From Sipunculus nudus (taxonomy: Eukaryota; Annelida; Sipuncula; Golfingiida; Sipunculidae): a stretch of DNA of 64,000 bases. The notes under the pieces are model-generated. The model made no database searches. It saw only the letters and a program-made list of their open reading frames with translations, and had not been told where the DNA came from. The stretch covers positions 60,636,889-60,700,888 of the forward strand of contig CM049315.1 of NCBI GenBank assembly GCA_026874595.1, read 5' to 3'. The position numbers were made by a program, and so were the translations under genes. Positions 57,090 through 58,403 of the stretch are shown here, piece by piece; positions within the stretch are counted from its first letter, which is position 1; each line of letters begins with the position of its first letter.

Positions 57090-58403
57090 CATGTGTGTGC
57101 GTGTGTGTTTGGATCATTGTGTAGACTTTACACAAGATTGTAGACTTTTCTCATCTTTTTACTGTTGTATAAAGTGGTCGAATTATTAATTTTGAAACTT
57201 ATCCCACAATCTGTGATGGCCTGTATCTGTAAAATACTGACATAATTTTGCATTTGTATAAAATGTTTGTATAGTTAGAGTTTGCATTTTTGCATAAGCT
57301 TGTGTTTTAATAAACATTTAATAGGCTGTTTGTAATGAGCTAGGATTTTTTAATAAGCTGTTGAACTTTTTAATTAGTTATTTTTTAAAAAGCTAGGCTG
57401 TTTTATTCAGCTTAGCTCATTTAATGAGCTTAGCTTTTTTTCTTAATGAACTAAGTAGTTTTTCGTGTGCTTATTTACAATGTATATACATTTATTTATA
57501 ATAGAAATCCGAAACGACTAACATTCAGTCTCGACAGTGGCAGCTTATTTTGCAGTTCATGCACAGTAACCTTGATATAGCAAGGCATCATTCATAGAAG
57601 GACCTCTTCCCAAATACTGTAATATATCGCCAGAGAATAGTATACATCAAGTTGGACGGTGGGAGGCGGATTTAGAGAGTGGCGCAGAGGACATTAAAAT
57701 ATCGAAAGTAGAATAATACACACTTAATACCGAACAAGCAGTGCTTGGATGGAGCGATTATAAAAACACGTGCAACAGAATTAGTCTAAGAAACTGCCAA
57801 AAGACTAAATCAAGATCTCAGCATATACAAACGTACAGATATTGATTATTAGAATAAACAGAATGAAAAAAGATGATAAAAAAAATAAGCAGCAAGATAT
57901 AAGCAGCTGATATAACCCTCTTTTCAGTAATTAAAGGTATCGCACCTTTTCTTTAATCGCACACCGCTGTTTTCTCCCCTTTCACTTTCTGCCTACAAGA
58001 GTTATTTATGAAGTCTTCATGTATTCGCGGCACATTTGTTTACCTCAGCCTGGTAGTTGCTCCCCCCCCCCCCCCCCTTCTAAAAGGCGAGACAAAATAA
58101 AATAGAAAACGAAATCAACCTACCTGTTCGTGTATCTCGTTTTTGTCTTGAATATGGTTTATCATGTTCATTTGGCATGGCTTCCTCAATTATAGATTGT
58201 GCTTCTATAGTTTTTACAAATGGCTTATCTAAAGAACTACTTGTGTTTAATGCTTGCGGACCAAATAGCCCGAACTGTTCAACCGTCAGTCGTTTGATCC
58301 TTTGCATGGCATAACTAGTATATGTAACTGATTGTACCTGCGGTAAAGCACTGGTTAAATACAAGACGATCACAATTATAATCCCTCTACAGCTCCGCGT
58401 CAT
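11005..58403 (-). CDS. NIDO-AMOP-VWD-EGF-SEA transmembrane protein, MUC4-like (27 coding exons)
   Basis: Joined coding exons, listed from 5' to 3' on the minus strand, are described one by one below; they total 4743 nt and encode 1580 residues. Order: signal peptide (1-25), propeptide ending RQKR (86-89), acidic linker, NIDO (about 165-355), AMOP (about 361-525), VWD (530-815), Ig/cadherin-like segment (816-895), EGF modules (896-1233), Ser/Thr/Pro linker (1234-1311), SEA (1312-1420), EGF (about 1425-1462), transmembrane helix (1478-1500), tail (1501-1580). NIDO-AMOP-VWD is the core of MUC4, SUSD2 and insect Mesh, which act at epithelial surfaces and septate junctions. Here it is probably a cell-surface adhesion or mucus-layer protein. 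The start was chosen because it sits directly before a signal peptide; upstream in-frame ATGs exist to 58646. Weak points are the exon 6 and exon 20 donors. Confidence 0.85.
11750..12170. repeat. Degenerate ~40-bp minisatellite in intron 26
   Basis: Phrases such as 'cgtcctaaagagacctgta' followed by 'ttactaatactaaacgttg' recur about nine times with irregular spacing. It lies in the intron between the transmembrane exon and the tail exon. It does not copy either splice site. Confidence 0.65.
12226..12411 (-). CDS. Exon 26: end of membrane-proximal EGF, transmembrane helix, start of tail
   Basis: The acceptor is 'ctttctgtag' (phase 2). The exon finishes the EGF ([10 protein letters not shown]), continues through an acidic spacer, then a hydrophobic helix [20 protein letters not shown], then basic stop-transfer residues (KYKVRSR). 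The donor GTGAGT at 12225-12220 leaves phase 2. If the intron is retained, the frame reads one more Lys codon and meets TGA at once, which would give a form with a very short tail. Confidence 0.85.
12470..12995 (+). mobile_element. Dispersed non-coding element with ACGG run (intron 25)
   Basis: This is one of two copies in the window; the other is at about 20110-20545 in the same orientation. Shared phrases include 'ggtgacctctgacct', 'gcgagataatctattggta' and a terminal 'ggacggacggacggtggg'. The 3' end carries a small palindrome, ccgtca/tgacgg (12974-12987). Structure fits a Helentron-associated element; this is inference. Confidence 0.5.
13142..13235 (-). CDS. Exon 25: post-SEA EGF, first part
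   Basis: The acceptor is 'gctcttttcag' (phase 1) and the donor GTCAGT (phase 2). It encodes [12 protein letters not shown], then [14 protein letters not shown], which continues as [10 protein letters not shown] in exon 26. Together these form an EGF module between the SEA domain and the membrane, the same place as the EGF module in MUC4-type proteins. Confidence 0.8.
13323..13736. mobile_element. hAT-type MITE copy B (intron 24)
   Basis: The ends are cagtggcgtcaat and attgacgccactg, an inverted pair. The flanks are AGAGTCGG (13315-13322) and AGAGTAGG (13737-13744), a 7/8 match consistent with an aged 8-bp target duplication. A run of about 23 G lies near the left end, TA repeats in the middle and a C-run near the right end. 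It is 87 bp upstream of the exon 25 acceptor. Confidence 0.8.
14054..14232 (-). CDS. Exon 24: SEA domain, C-terminal half
   Basis: The acceptor is 'gctttgtag' (phase 2) and the donor GTAAGT (phase 1). It encodes [16 protein letters not shown], then a helix-like stretch ([15 protein letters not shown]). GSTIV matches the GSVVV-type motif at which SEA domains break their own chain between Gly and Ser, here G1363 and S1364, in the usual place before a beta-strand. The exon ends in ITAAGN. Confidence 0.85.
14233..16006. other. Intron 23: no gene; ATG/ATA microsatellite
   Basis: AT-rich intron. At about 15345-15440 there is a degenerate 'gatgat'/'aatgat' microsatellite; the minus-strand frame through it (15330-15512) is a His/Tyr-rich microsatellite translation. 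Near 15600-15740 short phrases such as 'tcgggatcat' and 'cgggatcagtg' recur around 'taacatc'. Nothing else was recognised. Confidence 0.45.
16007..16065 (-). CDS. Exon 23: SEA domain, middle strand
   Basis: This is only 59 nt, with acceptor 'tttttttttag' (phase 0) and donor GTGAGT (phase 2). It encodes [19 protein letters not shown], which joins exon 24 through a split Ser codon just before the EGSTIV motif. It is easy to miss but is required for the frame to match between exons 22 and 24. Confidence 0.8.
16170..16402. repeat. TA/CA compound microsatellite (intron 22)
   Basis: Alternating runs of TA, CA and ATAC, densest at 16298-16395. Open frames on both strands (16118-16459) with alternating Tyr/Ile are artefacts of this tract. 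Confidence 0.9.
16559..16647 (-). CDS. Exon 22: SEA domain, N-terminal strand
   Basis: The acceptor is 'ccgtctacag' (phase 1) and the donor GTATGT (phase 0). It encodes [14 protein letters not shown], then [15 protein letters not shown]. The pattern of a beta strand followed by Glu/Phe and Leu residues is that of the beginning of SEA domains. NIS and NTS are N-glycosylation sequons. Confidence 0.8.
16648..17892. other. Intron 21: no gene recognised
   Basis: Ordinary AT-rich intron of about 1.2 kb. Near 17325-17535 phrases such as 'acaaatcag'/'gcaaattagctg' and 'catttcgcagaaa' recall the edges of other dispersed repeats but no ends could be defined. The plus-strand open frame at 17430-17621 has no supporting splice sites or motifs. 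Confidence 0.4.
17893..18126 (-). CDS. Exon 21: Ser/Thr/Pro-rich mucin-like linker
   Basis: The acceptor is 'atgtattttag' and the donor GTGCGG; phases are 1 and 1. It encodes [18 protein letters not shown] and a short tandem repeat: two copies of a 14-residue unit, [13 protein letters not shown] and [13 protein letters not shown]. The high Thr/Ser/Pro/Ala content is typical of O-glycosylated stalks, between the EGF array and the SEA domain. The repeat is visible in DNA as two 42-bp copies at 17945-18029. Confidence 0.85.
18315..18539 (-). CDS. Exon 20: EGF-like pair
   Basis: The acceptor is 'catttggtag', phase 1. It encodes a Cys-rich module ([15 protein letters not shown], then CTICKDGW) of the MEGF/laminin type, then a calcium-binding EGF start ([15 protein letters not shown]). 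The second EGF is cut short: after GSYRC the expected last two Cys are missing. The donor chosen, GTACCA at 18314, is weak, and another GT inside 'agatgtgtcgtc' keeps the same phase, so the 3' border may differ by a few codons. Confidence 0.75.
18727..18852 (-). CDS. Exon 19: calcium-binding EGF
   Basis: Symmetric phase 1-1 exon with acceptor 'aatttcag' and donor GTGGGT. It encodes one complete module: [41 protein letters not shown]-x-D-E at the start and the Asn in the middle are the calcium ligands of cbEGF domains. Confidence 0.9.
19089..19208 (-). CDS. Exon 18: EGF-like domain
   Basis: Symmetric phase 1-1 exon, acceptor 'ttattgtag', donor GTTTGA. It encodes [29 protein letters not shown], six Cys with EGF spacing. 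The calcium-binding start motif is absent, so this module differs from its neighbours. Confidence 0.85.
19356..19751. mobile_element. hAT-type MITE copy C (intron 17)
   Basis: The ends are cagtggcgtcaat and attgatgcctctg (inverted pair with two changes). The flanks are CTGAATTG (19348-19355) and CTGAACTG (19752-19759), 7/8 identical. The interior again has a G-run near the left end and a C-run, here followed by GA repeats, near the right end. Confidence 0.8.
19819..19944 (-). CDS. Exon 17: calcium-binding EGF
   Basis: Symmetric phase 1-1 exon, acceptor 'catggttcag', donor GTATTT. It encodes [40 protein letters not shown], a complete cbEGF. No long open frame reveals it; it is found by splice sites and Cys spacing. 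Confidence 0.9.
20110..20545 (+). mobile_element. Dispersed non-coding element with ACGG run (intron 16)
   Basis: Second copy of the family at 12470-12995, same orientation: 'ctggtgacctctgacc', 'gcgagataatctattggta', 'gtcagtttcgtg' and a closing 'gacggacggacggacggtgg'. The small 3' palindrome is less well preserved here. Confidence 0.5.
20715..20837 (-). CDS. Exon 16: calcium-binding EGF
   Basis: Symmetric phase 1-1 exon, acceptor 'cgtatgttcag', donor GTATGT. It encodes [27 protein letters not shown], then [13 protein letters not shown], a complete cbEGF module. Contains an NST sequon. Confidence 0.9.
20838..21174. other. Intron 15: nothing recognised
   Basis: A 337-bp AT-rich intron with no repeat ends, motifs or open frames worth reporting. 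Confidence 0.5.
21175..21339 (-). CDS. Exon 15: EGF-like domain
   Basis: The acceptor is 'tttgctacag' and the donor GTAAGG; phases 1 and 1. The first residues (GDNC) close the EGF begun in exon 14. Then comes a second [41 protein letters not shown]. It has a longer loop between the second and third Cys than its neighbours. Confidence 0.85.
21370..22018. mobile_element. ~650-bp terminal-inverted-repeat element (intron 14)
   Basis: The left end ggggcccactcaaaaat and the right end atttttcgagtgggcccc are inverted copies, and the match extends inward with gaps for about 30 bp (ctggtttc / gaaaccag). An 18-bp palindrome, accatctccggagatggt, lies at 21474-21491. No transposase is encoded, so it is non-autonomous. 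The superfamily is unclear because no target duplication can be read. It begins only 30 bp upstream of the exon 15 acceptor. Confidence 0.6.
22053..24236 (+). mobile_element. Helentron-like composite with ~380-bp core repeats (intron 14)
   Basis: It starts 'aacaagtgacccataggtca', then 'tgacgctcagctga', and ends 'tagctcagatgac', 'ttacagtcagctgagct'. Start and end thus share an inverted 'agctcagctga'. Between them a core of roughly 370-400 bp recurs, marked by 'gatatgggtaacagagacc', 'gattctaggtccagt' and 'ctcaaaaatagag'. An ACGG-type run precedes the 3' end. No protein is encoded; small frames across the cores are repeats of one another. Confidence 0.6.
24391..24560 (-). CDS. Exon 14: end of Ig/cadherin-like segment and start of first EGF
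   Basis: The acceptor is 'accaattag' (phase 2) and the donor GTAAGG (phase 1). It encodes [20 protein letters not shown], then the EGF start [23 protein letters not shown]. The DDQGA phrase followed by a C-x-N-G-x-C EGF is typical of invertebrate MUC4-like proteins. The first ~20 nt of this exon and its acceptor are also the seed of the adjoining 75-bp minisatellite. Confidence 0.85.
24545..25740. repeat. 75-bp minisatellite built from the exon 14 splice acceptor
   Basis: About 16 copies of a 75-bp unit. On the minus strand each copy contains 'tgtttgttctgattag' followed by 'tttcgtggccgcggacga', which aligns with the true border 'accaattag' | 'gttcgtggcctcggacga'. The array begins at the real border and extends back into intron 13. 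In the gene's reading frame a decoy exon would meet TAG within the same unit wherever 'gattgctag' is intact. Open frames in other phases are artefacts. Confidence 0.9.
25741..26235. other. Intron 13 segment with poly-T tract
   Basis: AT-rich intron. A run of about 28 T lies at 26099-26126. No element ends were recognised. Confidence 0.45.
26236..27008 (+). mobile_element. Dispersed element with 3' hairpin (intron 13)
   Basis: It starts 'actagatgtggtaagacaat' and ends in the hairpin ccgcttg/caagcgg (26984-26998) within 'gggccctaataa'. Three internal repeats of about 140 bp carry 'atcgcgcgcgaaagaaa' and 'ggcggccatat'. A second copy starts at 63291 in the same orientation. The structure (internal repeats plus 3' hairpin, no protein) suggests a Helentron-associated element. 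Confidence 0.55.
27537..28135. repeat. 40-bp minisatellite, nearly identical copies
   Basis: About 15 copies of a 40-bp unit (attgttacatatattaattc then tcctatcaataaccagacag), most of them identical, others with a single C/T change. Degenerate units continue to about 28250. A poly-C run (27477-27495) precedes it. It lies in intron 13 and does not copy exon sequence. Confidence 0.95.
28251..28601. other. Intron 13 segment before exon 13 donor: nothing recognised
   Basis: AT-rich sequence with no recognisable element or motif. Confidence 0.45.
28602..28800 (-). CDS. Exon 13: Ig/cadherin-like segment
   Basis: The acceptor is 'tttactttcag' (phase 1) and the donor GTAAGC (phase 2). It encodes [33 protein letters not shown], then [13 protein letters not shown]. 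The order G-x-x-Y, A-x-D-x-D and a Phe-rich strand resembles cadherin-like/Ig-like folds that follow VWD in MUC4-type proteins. NTT and NDT are N-glycosylation sequons. Confidence 0.85.
28801..29222. other. Intron 12, first part: nothing recognised
   Basis: Contains a 'tgtatccccagaaaaatcag' phrase and AT-rich sequence; no element ends were defined. Confidence 0.4.
29223..31600 (+). mobile_element. Two adjacent Helentron-like elements (intron 12)
   Basis: The first starts 'aacaagtggcccatggccca' at 29223 and ends 'cagtcagttgagct' at about 30260 after an ACGG-type run. The second starts 'aacaagtggcccatgggcca' at 30264 and contains about six core units of roughly 185 bp ('ataggtcaccatgacc', 'aggtttccaaggaga', 'gtgtctgactg'-like phrases); its 3' end is not found. 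Both share termini with the copies at 22053, 41561 and 45271. Confidence 0.55.
31601..32218. other. Intron 12 segment, possible element remnant
   Basis: No gene. 'gtagagcactatcaccgcga' at about 32172 resembles, in inverted orientation, part of 32424-32485, so the hairpin between them may be the centre of one larger element. Confidence 0.35.
32273..32423. repeat. Perfect 68-bp inverted repeat with 15-nt loop
   Basis: The left arm (32273-32340) and right arm (32356-32423) are exact reverse complements, separated by 15 nt (32341-32355). A TA microsatellite of about 50 bp lies directly to the left (32220-32271). The right arm carries most of a hammerhead ribozyme motif. It could be the junction of inverted terminal repeats of a Penelope-like element, or a fold-back artefact of assembly. 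Confidence 0.9.
32348..32395 (+). ncRNA. Hammerhead ribozyme-like motif (type I)
   Basis: Stem I pairs ATTCAC (32348-32353) with GTGAAT (32390-32395), six perfect pairs. The core CTGATGA is at 32354-32360. Stem II pairs CGGG (32362-32365) with CCCG (32372-32375) around TCGCAT. The core GAAA is at 32377-32380. Stem III pairs ACA (32380-32382) with TGT (32386-32388). Predicted cleavage is after T389 (UU-type site). One oddity is a U-U pair (32361/32376) where most hammerheads have a base pair at the foot of stem II. Short-stem-III hammerheads are known in Penelope-like retroelements and animal retrozymes. Confidence 0.75.
32486..35515 (-). pseudogene. Frameshifted, 5'-truncated LINE retrotransposon (endonuclease end + reverse transcriptase)
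   Basis: On the minus strand from 35515 the frame carries the end of an AP-endonuclease ([21 protein letters not shown]), a linker, and then RT motifs: [50 protein letters not shown] at about 33830, and the C-terminal [13 protein letters not shown] and MGPKVWNSL. The frame changes near 34185 and again near 33500, so no intact ORF2 remains. The 5' end is missing. PQG, YADD and the C-terminal domain fit the Jockey/CR1 group. It lies inside intron 12 in the same orientation as the host gene. Confidence 0.85.
32551..32599 (-). other. LINE 3' UTR nested hairpin
   Basis: The outer arms are tacaggg (32551-32557) and ccctgta (32593-32599). The inner arms are accagtttaa and ttaaactggt (32561-32581) around one base. 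It sits just before the A/T-rich tail of the LINE (32486-32540), where LINE reverse transcriptases recognise their RNA. This is a plausible recognition structure, inferred from position and pairing. Confidence 0.55.
35506..35538. repeat. TA microsatellite at LINE 5' break
   Basis: A pure TA run that abuts the truncated 5' end of the LINE. Its 3' tail also ends in a TA run (32486-32512), so the insertion may lie inside a TA tract. Confidence 0.85.
35647..35898 (-). CDS. Exon 12: VWD-associated C-terminal module
   Basis: The acceptor is 'gcattttag' and the donor GTGAGT; phases 1 and 1. It encodes [33 protein letters not shown], then [18 protein letters not shown]. In MUC4-type proteins the VWD domain is followed by just such a segment: 'S-F-Y-G', 'F-P-F', then Cys with C-x-F-D and TG. 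Confidence 0.85.
35899..36308. other. Intron 11: nothing recognised
   Basis: A 410-bp AT-rich intron. No repeat or motif was recognised. Confidence 0.5.
36309..36506 (-). CDS. Exon 11: VWD domain, C-terminal part
   Basis: The acceptor is 'gtgatttcag' and the donor GTATGT; phases 1 and 1. It encodes [19 protein letters not shown], then [24 protein letters not shown]-x-FN-D-x-x-DD is the hallmark end of a VWD domain, including the acidic calcium-binding residues. Confidence 0.9.
36690..37470. repeat. ~34-bp minisatellite (intron 10)
   Basis: About 22 copies of a unit with 'ccacatcctaagttaccca' then 'tgttgtttgtgggtg', with length variants that lack the 'ttgtttgtgggt' part. It starts about 180 bp upstream of the exon 11 acceptor and does not copy exon sequence. 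Confidence 0.9.
37575..37985. repeat. Three tandem ~140-bp units (intron 10)
   Basis: Phrases 'aaccgtttaaccaaaac', 'tttcatctttcacatat' and 'tttgaggtcatagggtc' recur three times. The remainder to 38337 is unassigned; a plus-strand frame at 37980-38210 has no recognisable domain. Confidence 0.6.
38338..38479 (-). CDS. Exon 10: VWD domain, middle part
   Basis: The acceptor used is 'gtagatatgcag' (phase 0) and the donor GTGAGC (phase 1). It encodes [31 protein letters not shown], then SFTAVFST. An alternative AG eight bases upstream ('ttttgtag') breaks the frame and was rejected. This acceptor region is copied in the flanking degenerate array. Confidence 0.85.
38474..39690. repeat. ~50-bp degenerate array built on the exon 10 acceptor region, split by a MITE
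   Basis: Seven copies of 'tctacagatctacaaaacag' plus 'taacacatta' can be followed at about 38478, 38530, 38578, 39528, 39575, 39620 and 39665. The first copy is the true acceptor and its pyrimidine tract (minus strand 'ttactgttttgtag'). Copy three is interrupted by a MITE at 38591-39479. Confidence 0.65.
38591..39479. mobile_element. hAT-like MITE copy D (~890 bp, intron 9)
   Basis: The left end cagtggcagaaccag and the right end, read on the other strand, cagtggcggatccc, match the CAGTGGCGGAT terminus. A G-run lies near the left end (38620-38630) followed by TA repeats (38672-38730). The flanks share only TGCAA/TACAA, so the target duplication is not convincing. Confidence 0.55.
39691..40460. 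other. Intron 9 segment: nothing recognised
   Basis: Unassigned AT-rich intron sequence with short chance frames on both strands. Confidence 0.4.
40460..40960. repeat. ~42-bp minisatellite (intron 9)
   Basis: About 11 copies of a unit with 'ggttcacggtgttttcagtc' then 'acatgttatatatttttcta'. The plus-strand frame of 144 codons through it (40563-40997) repeats [14 protein letters not shown] and is an array artefact. Confidence 0.9.
41039..41304 (-). CDS. Exon 9: VWD domain, N-terminal part
   Basis: The acceptor is 'ttgtttacag' (phase 1) and the donor GTAGCA (phase 0). It encodes [45 protein letters not shown] and ends in MILPGQE. GDPH followed by T-x-D-G-x-x-Y-x-F-N-G-x-G-E-Y is the defining start of the VWD family. 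Confidence 0.92.
41561..42880 (+). mobile_element. Helentron-like element (intron 8)
   Basis: It starts 'aacaagtcgctcatgggcaa', then 'tgacgctcagctga', and ends 'cagctcagatgac', 'taacagtcagctgagct'. About three cores carry 'gattctaggtc', 'ctcaaaaatagag' and 'caggtggcgccaccagtct'. An ACGG run precedes the end (42815-42835). The 3' end is only about 19 bp from the exon 8 donor. Confidence 0.6.
42900..43128 (-). CDS. Exon 8: AMOP domain, C-terminal part
   Basis: The acceptor is 'gtgtttttcag' (phase 0) and the donor GTAATA (phase 1). It encodes [49 protein letters not shown], then [12 protein letters not shown]. The order CC, CC, C-x-x-F, RP-x-x-x-C-x-x-Y-x-P is the conserved segment that follows AMOP in MUC4 and SUSD2. 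Confidence 0.9.
43331..43608 (-). CDS. Exon 7: AMOP domain, N-terminal part
   Basis: The acceptor is 'gtgtgttttcag' (phase 1) and the donor GTAAGT (phase 0). It encodes [46 protein letters not shown], then [12 protein letters not shown]. The LP-x-CPC core with preceding Cys is the AMOP signature, an extracellular adhesion-associated domain. Confidence 0.88.
44023..44430. repeat. 63-bp minisatellite built from the exon 6 splice donor
   Basis: About six copies of a 63-bp unit. On the minus strand each reads 'atcaacactcacagggaaca' then 'caagtaaataaacc', matching the end of exon 6 and its donor ('atcaacactctgacaggaga' then 'cacaa' | 'gtaaataa'). Five copies keep a GT; one (about 44281) has lost it. 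The copies extend downstream into intron 6. Confidence 0.85.
44412..44610 (-). CDS. Exon 6: NIDO domain, C-terminal part
   Basis: The acceptor is 'ttgtgttgacag' (phase 0). It encodes [28 protein letters not shown], then [12 protein letters not shown] and [18 protein letters not shown] domains have 'FQ-x-x-x-x-TDG-x-x-F-x-x-x-x-Y' here. The donor used is GTAAAT at 44411; the more natural end 'ctgacag' is followed by GA, not GT, so the last four residues are less certain. Both choices leave phase 1. Confidence 0.85.
44690..45270. repeat. 42-bp minisatellite, left block (intron 5)
   Basis: About 14 copies of a 42-bp unit with 'aaaacgataaggtggtgtct' then 'tgtttaataagttttatata'. The minus-strand frame (44858-45397) repeating [14 protein letters not shown] is an artefact of the 42-bp length. 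The array continues at 49280 after an inserted element. Confidence 0.95.
45271..49279 (+). mobile_element. Helentron-like composite (4 kb) inside the 42-bp minisatellite
   Basis: It starts 'aagtgacccaggggttatga', then 'cgctcagctga', and ends 'cagtcagctgagct'. Two further 3' ends occur inside, at about 46453 and 46972, so several elements or partial copies are joined. Cores of about 370-400 bp repeat roughly nine times, with 'caggtggcgccaccagtct' and 'gatatgggtaacagagacc'. A GACA/GACGG run lies at 49185-49230. 'aac' flanks both ends within the broken 42-bp unit. Confidence 0.65.
49280..50430. repeat. 42-bp minisatellite, right block (intron 5)
   Basis: About 27 copies of the same 42-bp unit as the left block. 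The units nearest the inserted element, from about 49330 to 49690, carry 'gtctcg' where almost all others, in both blocks, carry 'gtcttg', so this side holds its own local variant. Confidence 0.95.
50673..50981 (-). CDS. Exon 5: NIDO domain, N-terminal part
   Basis: The acceptor is 'tttctccacag' and the donor GTAGGT; phases 0 and 0. It encodes [40 protein letters not shown], then [15 protein letters not shown] and [13 protein letters not shown]. 'GYISFG', then 'APYFANM' and 'G-x-I-Y-Y', are the NIDO hallmarks (an extracellular domain of nidogen, MUC4 and Mesh). Confidence 0.92.
50982..52357. other. Intron 4 with decayed Helentron-like fragment
   Basis: The stretch 51295-51835 has 'caggtggcgccacctgcag' at its left and 'atagctcatatgactatcag' at its right, matching pieces of the Helentron-like family. 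The rest is AT-rich and unassigned. Confidence 0.45.
52358..52518 (-). CDS. Exon 4: lead-in to NIDO
   Basis: The acceptor is 'aagattgttacag' (phase 1) and the donor GTAAGT (phase 0). It encodes [33 protein letters not shown], then [15 protein letters not shown]. The last stretch is the strand before 'GYISFG' of exon 5 (compare 'F-x-x-Y-x-x-LYVS' in NIDO proteins). Confidence 0.85.
52925..53290. repeat. ~25-bp minisatellite (intron 3)
   Basis: About 14 copies of 'gactgatggcgtggtttagt' plus 'ccacg', with variable letters; one copy holds a run of about 13 G (53033-53045). Confidence 0.85.
53544..53633 (-). CDS. Exon 3: acidic linker
   Basis: The acceptor is 'tatacctgtag' and the donor GTAATC; phases 1 and 1. 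It encodes [19 protein letters not shown] and [11 protein letters not shown], an acidic spacer between the propeptide cleavage site and the NIDO domain. No domain is recognised. The acceptor is copied in the adjoining 32-bp array. Confidence 0.8.
53630..53790. repeat. 32-bp minisatellite built from the exon 3 splice acceptor
   Basis: About five copies of a 32-bp unit. On the minus strand each reads 'ctgtacctgtagaggttatt' then 'gctgtatgtgtt'; the true border is 'ctatacctgtag' | 'aggttatattcac'. Using a decoy AG would add '[10 protein letters not shown]' and then meet TAG in the gene's frame. Confidence 0.85.
54032..54073 (-). CDS. Exon 2: 42-nt micro-exon
   Basis: The acceptor is 'tttaaattacag' and the donor GTAAGT; phases 1 and 1. 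It encodes [14 protein letters not shown], directly after the RQKR site. Being symmetric, it can be skipped without changing the frame. It is supported by splice sites and phase only. Confidence 0.65.
54386..54462. repeat. TA then GT microsatellite (intron 1)
   Basis: A TA run (54391-54441) passes into a GT run (54442-54461). Confidence 0.95.
54585..55105. repeat. 57-bp minisatellite, nine near-identical copies (intron 1)
   Basis: The unit contains 'taaaacctgtcgtaaattat' then 'cttaacaggaaaagttgcca' and 'tgacagagcactaaggg'. Only isolated changes are visible (g to a at about 54930). The length is a multiple of three and one plus-strand frame lacks stops, which gives a 199-codon frame repeating [19 protein letters not shown]. 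There is no start context, splice site or domain to support a gene. Confidence 0.95.
55190..56350 (-). mobile_element. Dispersed element, inverted relative of 1381-3545 (intron 1)
   Basis: On the minus strand the sequence shows 'gcttgccggaaatctgcaag' at the start (56344), TCTG-rich sequence (55236-55255), 'tggcctataggtc'-type phrases and the 'caaacgagatattacgagat' motif (55680-55700), all related to the left-edge family. No protein is encoded. Confidence 0.45.
56467..56988. repeat. Recent 261-bp tandem duplication (intron 1)
   Basis: Two copies, beginning 'cttattttgcaaacaatttt' at 56467 and 56728, differ mainly in the length of a poly-C run (56528-56541 against 56791-56800). Each carries 'cagaagcggatcctg', a hAT-like MITE terminus. 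Two long overlapping frames in both copies are by-products. Confidence 0.9.
57045..58123. other. Intron 1 segment: TA run, otherwise unassigned
   Basis: A TA run lies at 57053-57083 and a run of about 17 C at 58062-58078. Near 57350-57440 'gcttagctcatttaatgagc' makes a small palindrome. No gene or RNA was recognised. Confidence 0.4.
58124..58403 (-). CDS. Exon 1: signal peptide and propeptide
   Basis: The start ATG (58403-58401) gives [20 protein letters not shown] then PQVQS: a basic n-region, a hydrophobic core and a likely cleavage after residue 25. A propeptide follows and ends YSRQKR (residues 84-89), a furin-type R-x-K-R site, just before the donor GTAGGT (phase 1). Upstream in-frame ATGs would bury the signal peptide inside the protein, so they are less likely starts. 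Confidence 0.8.
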
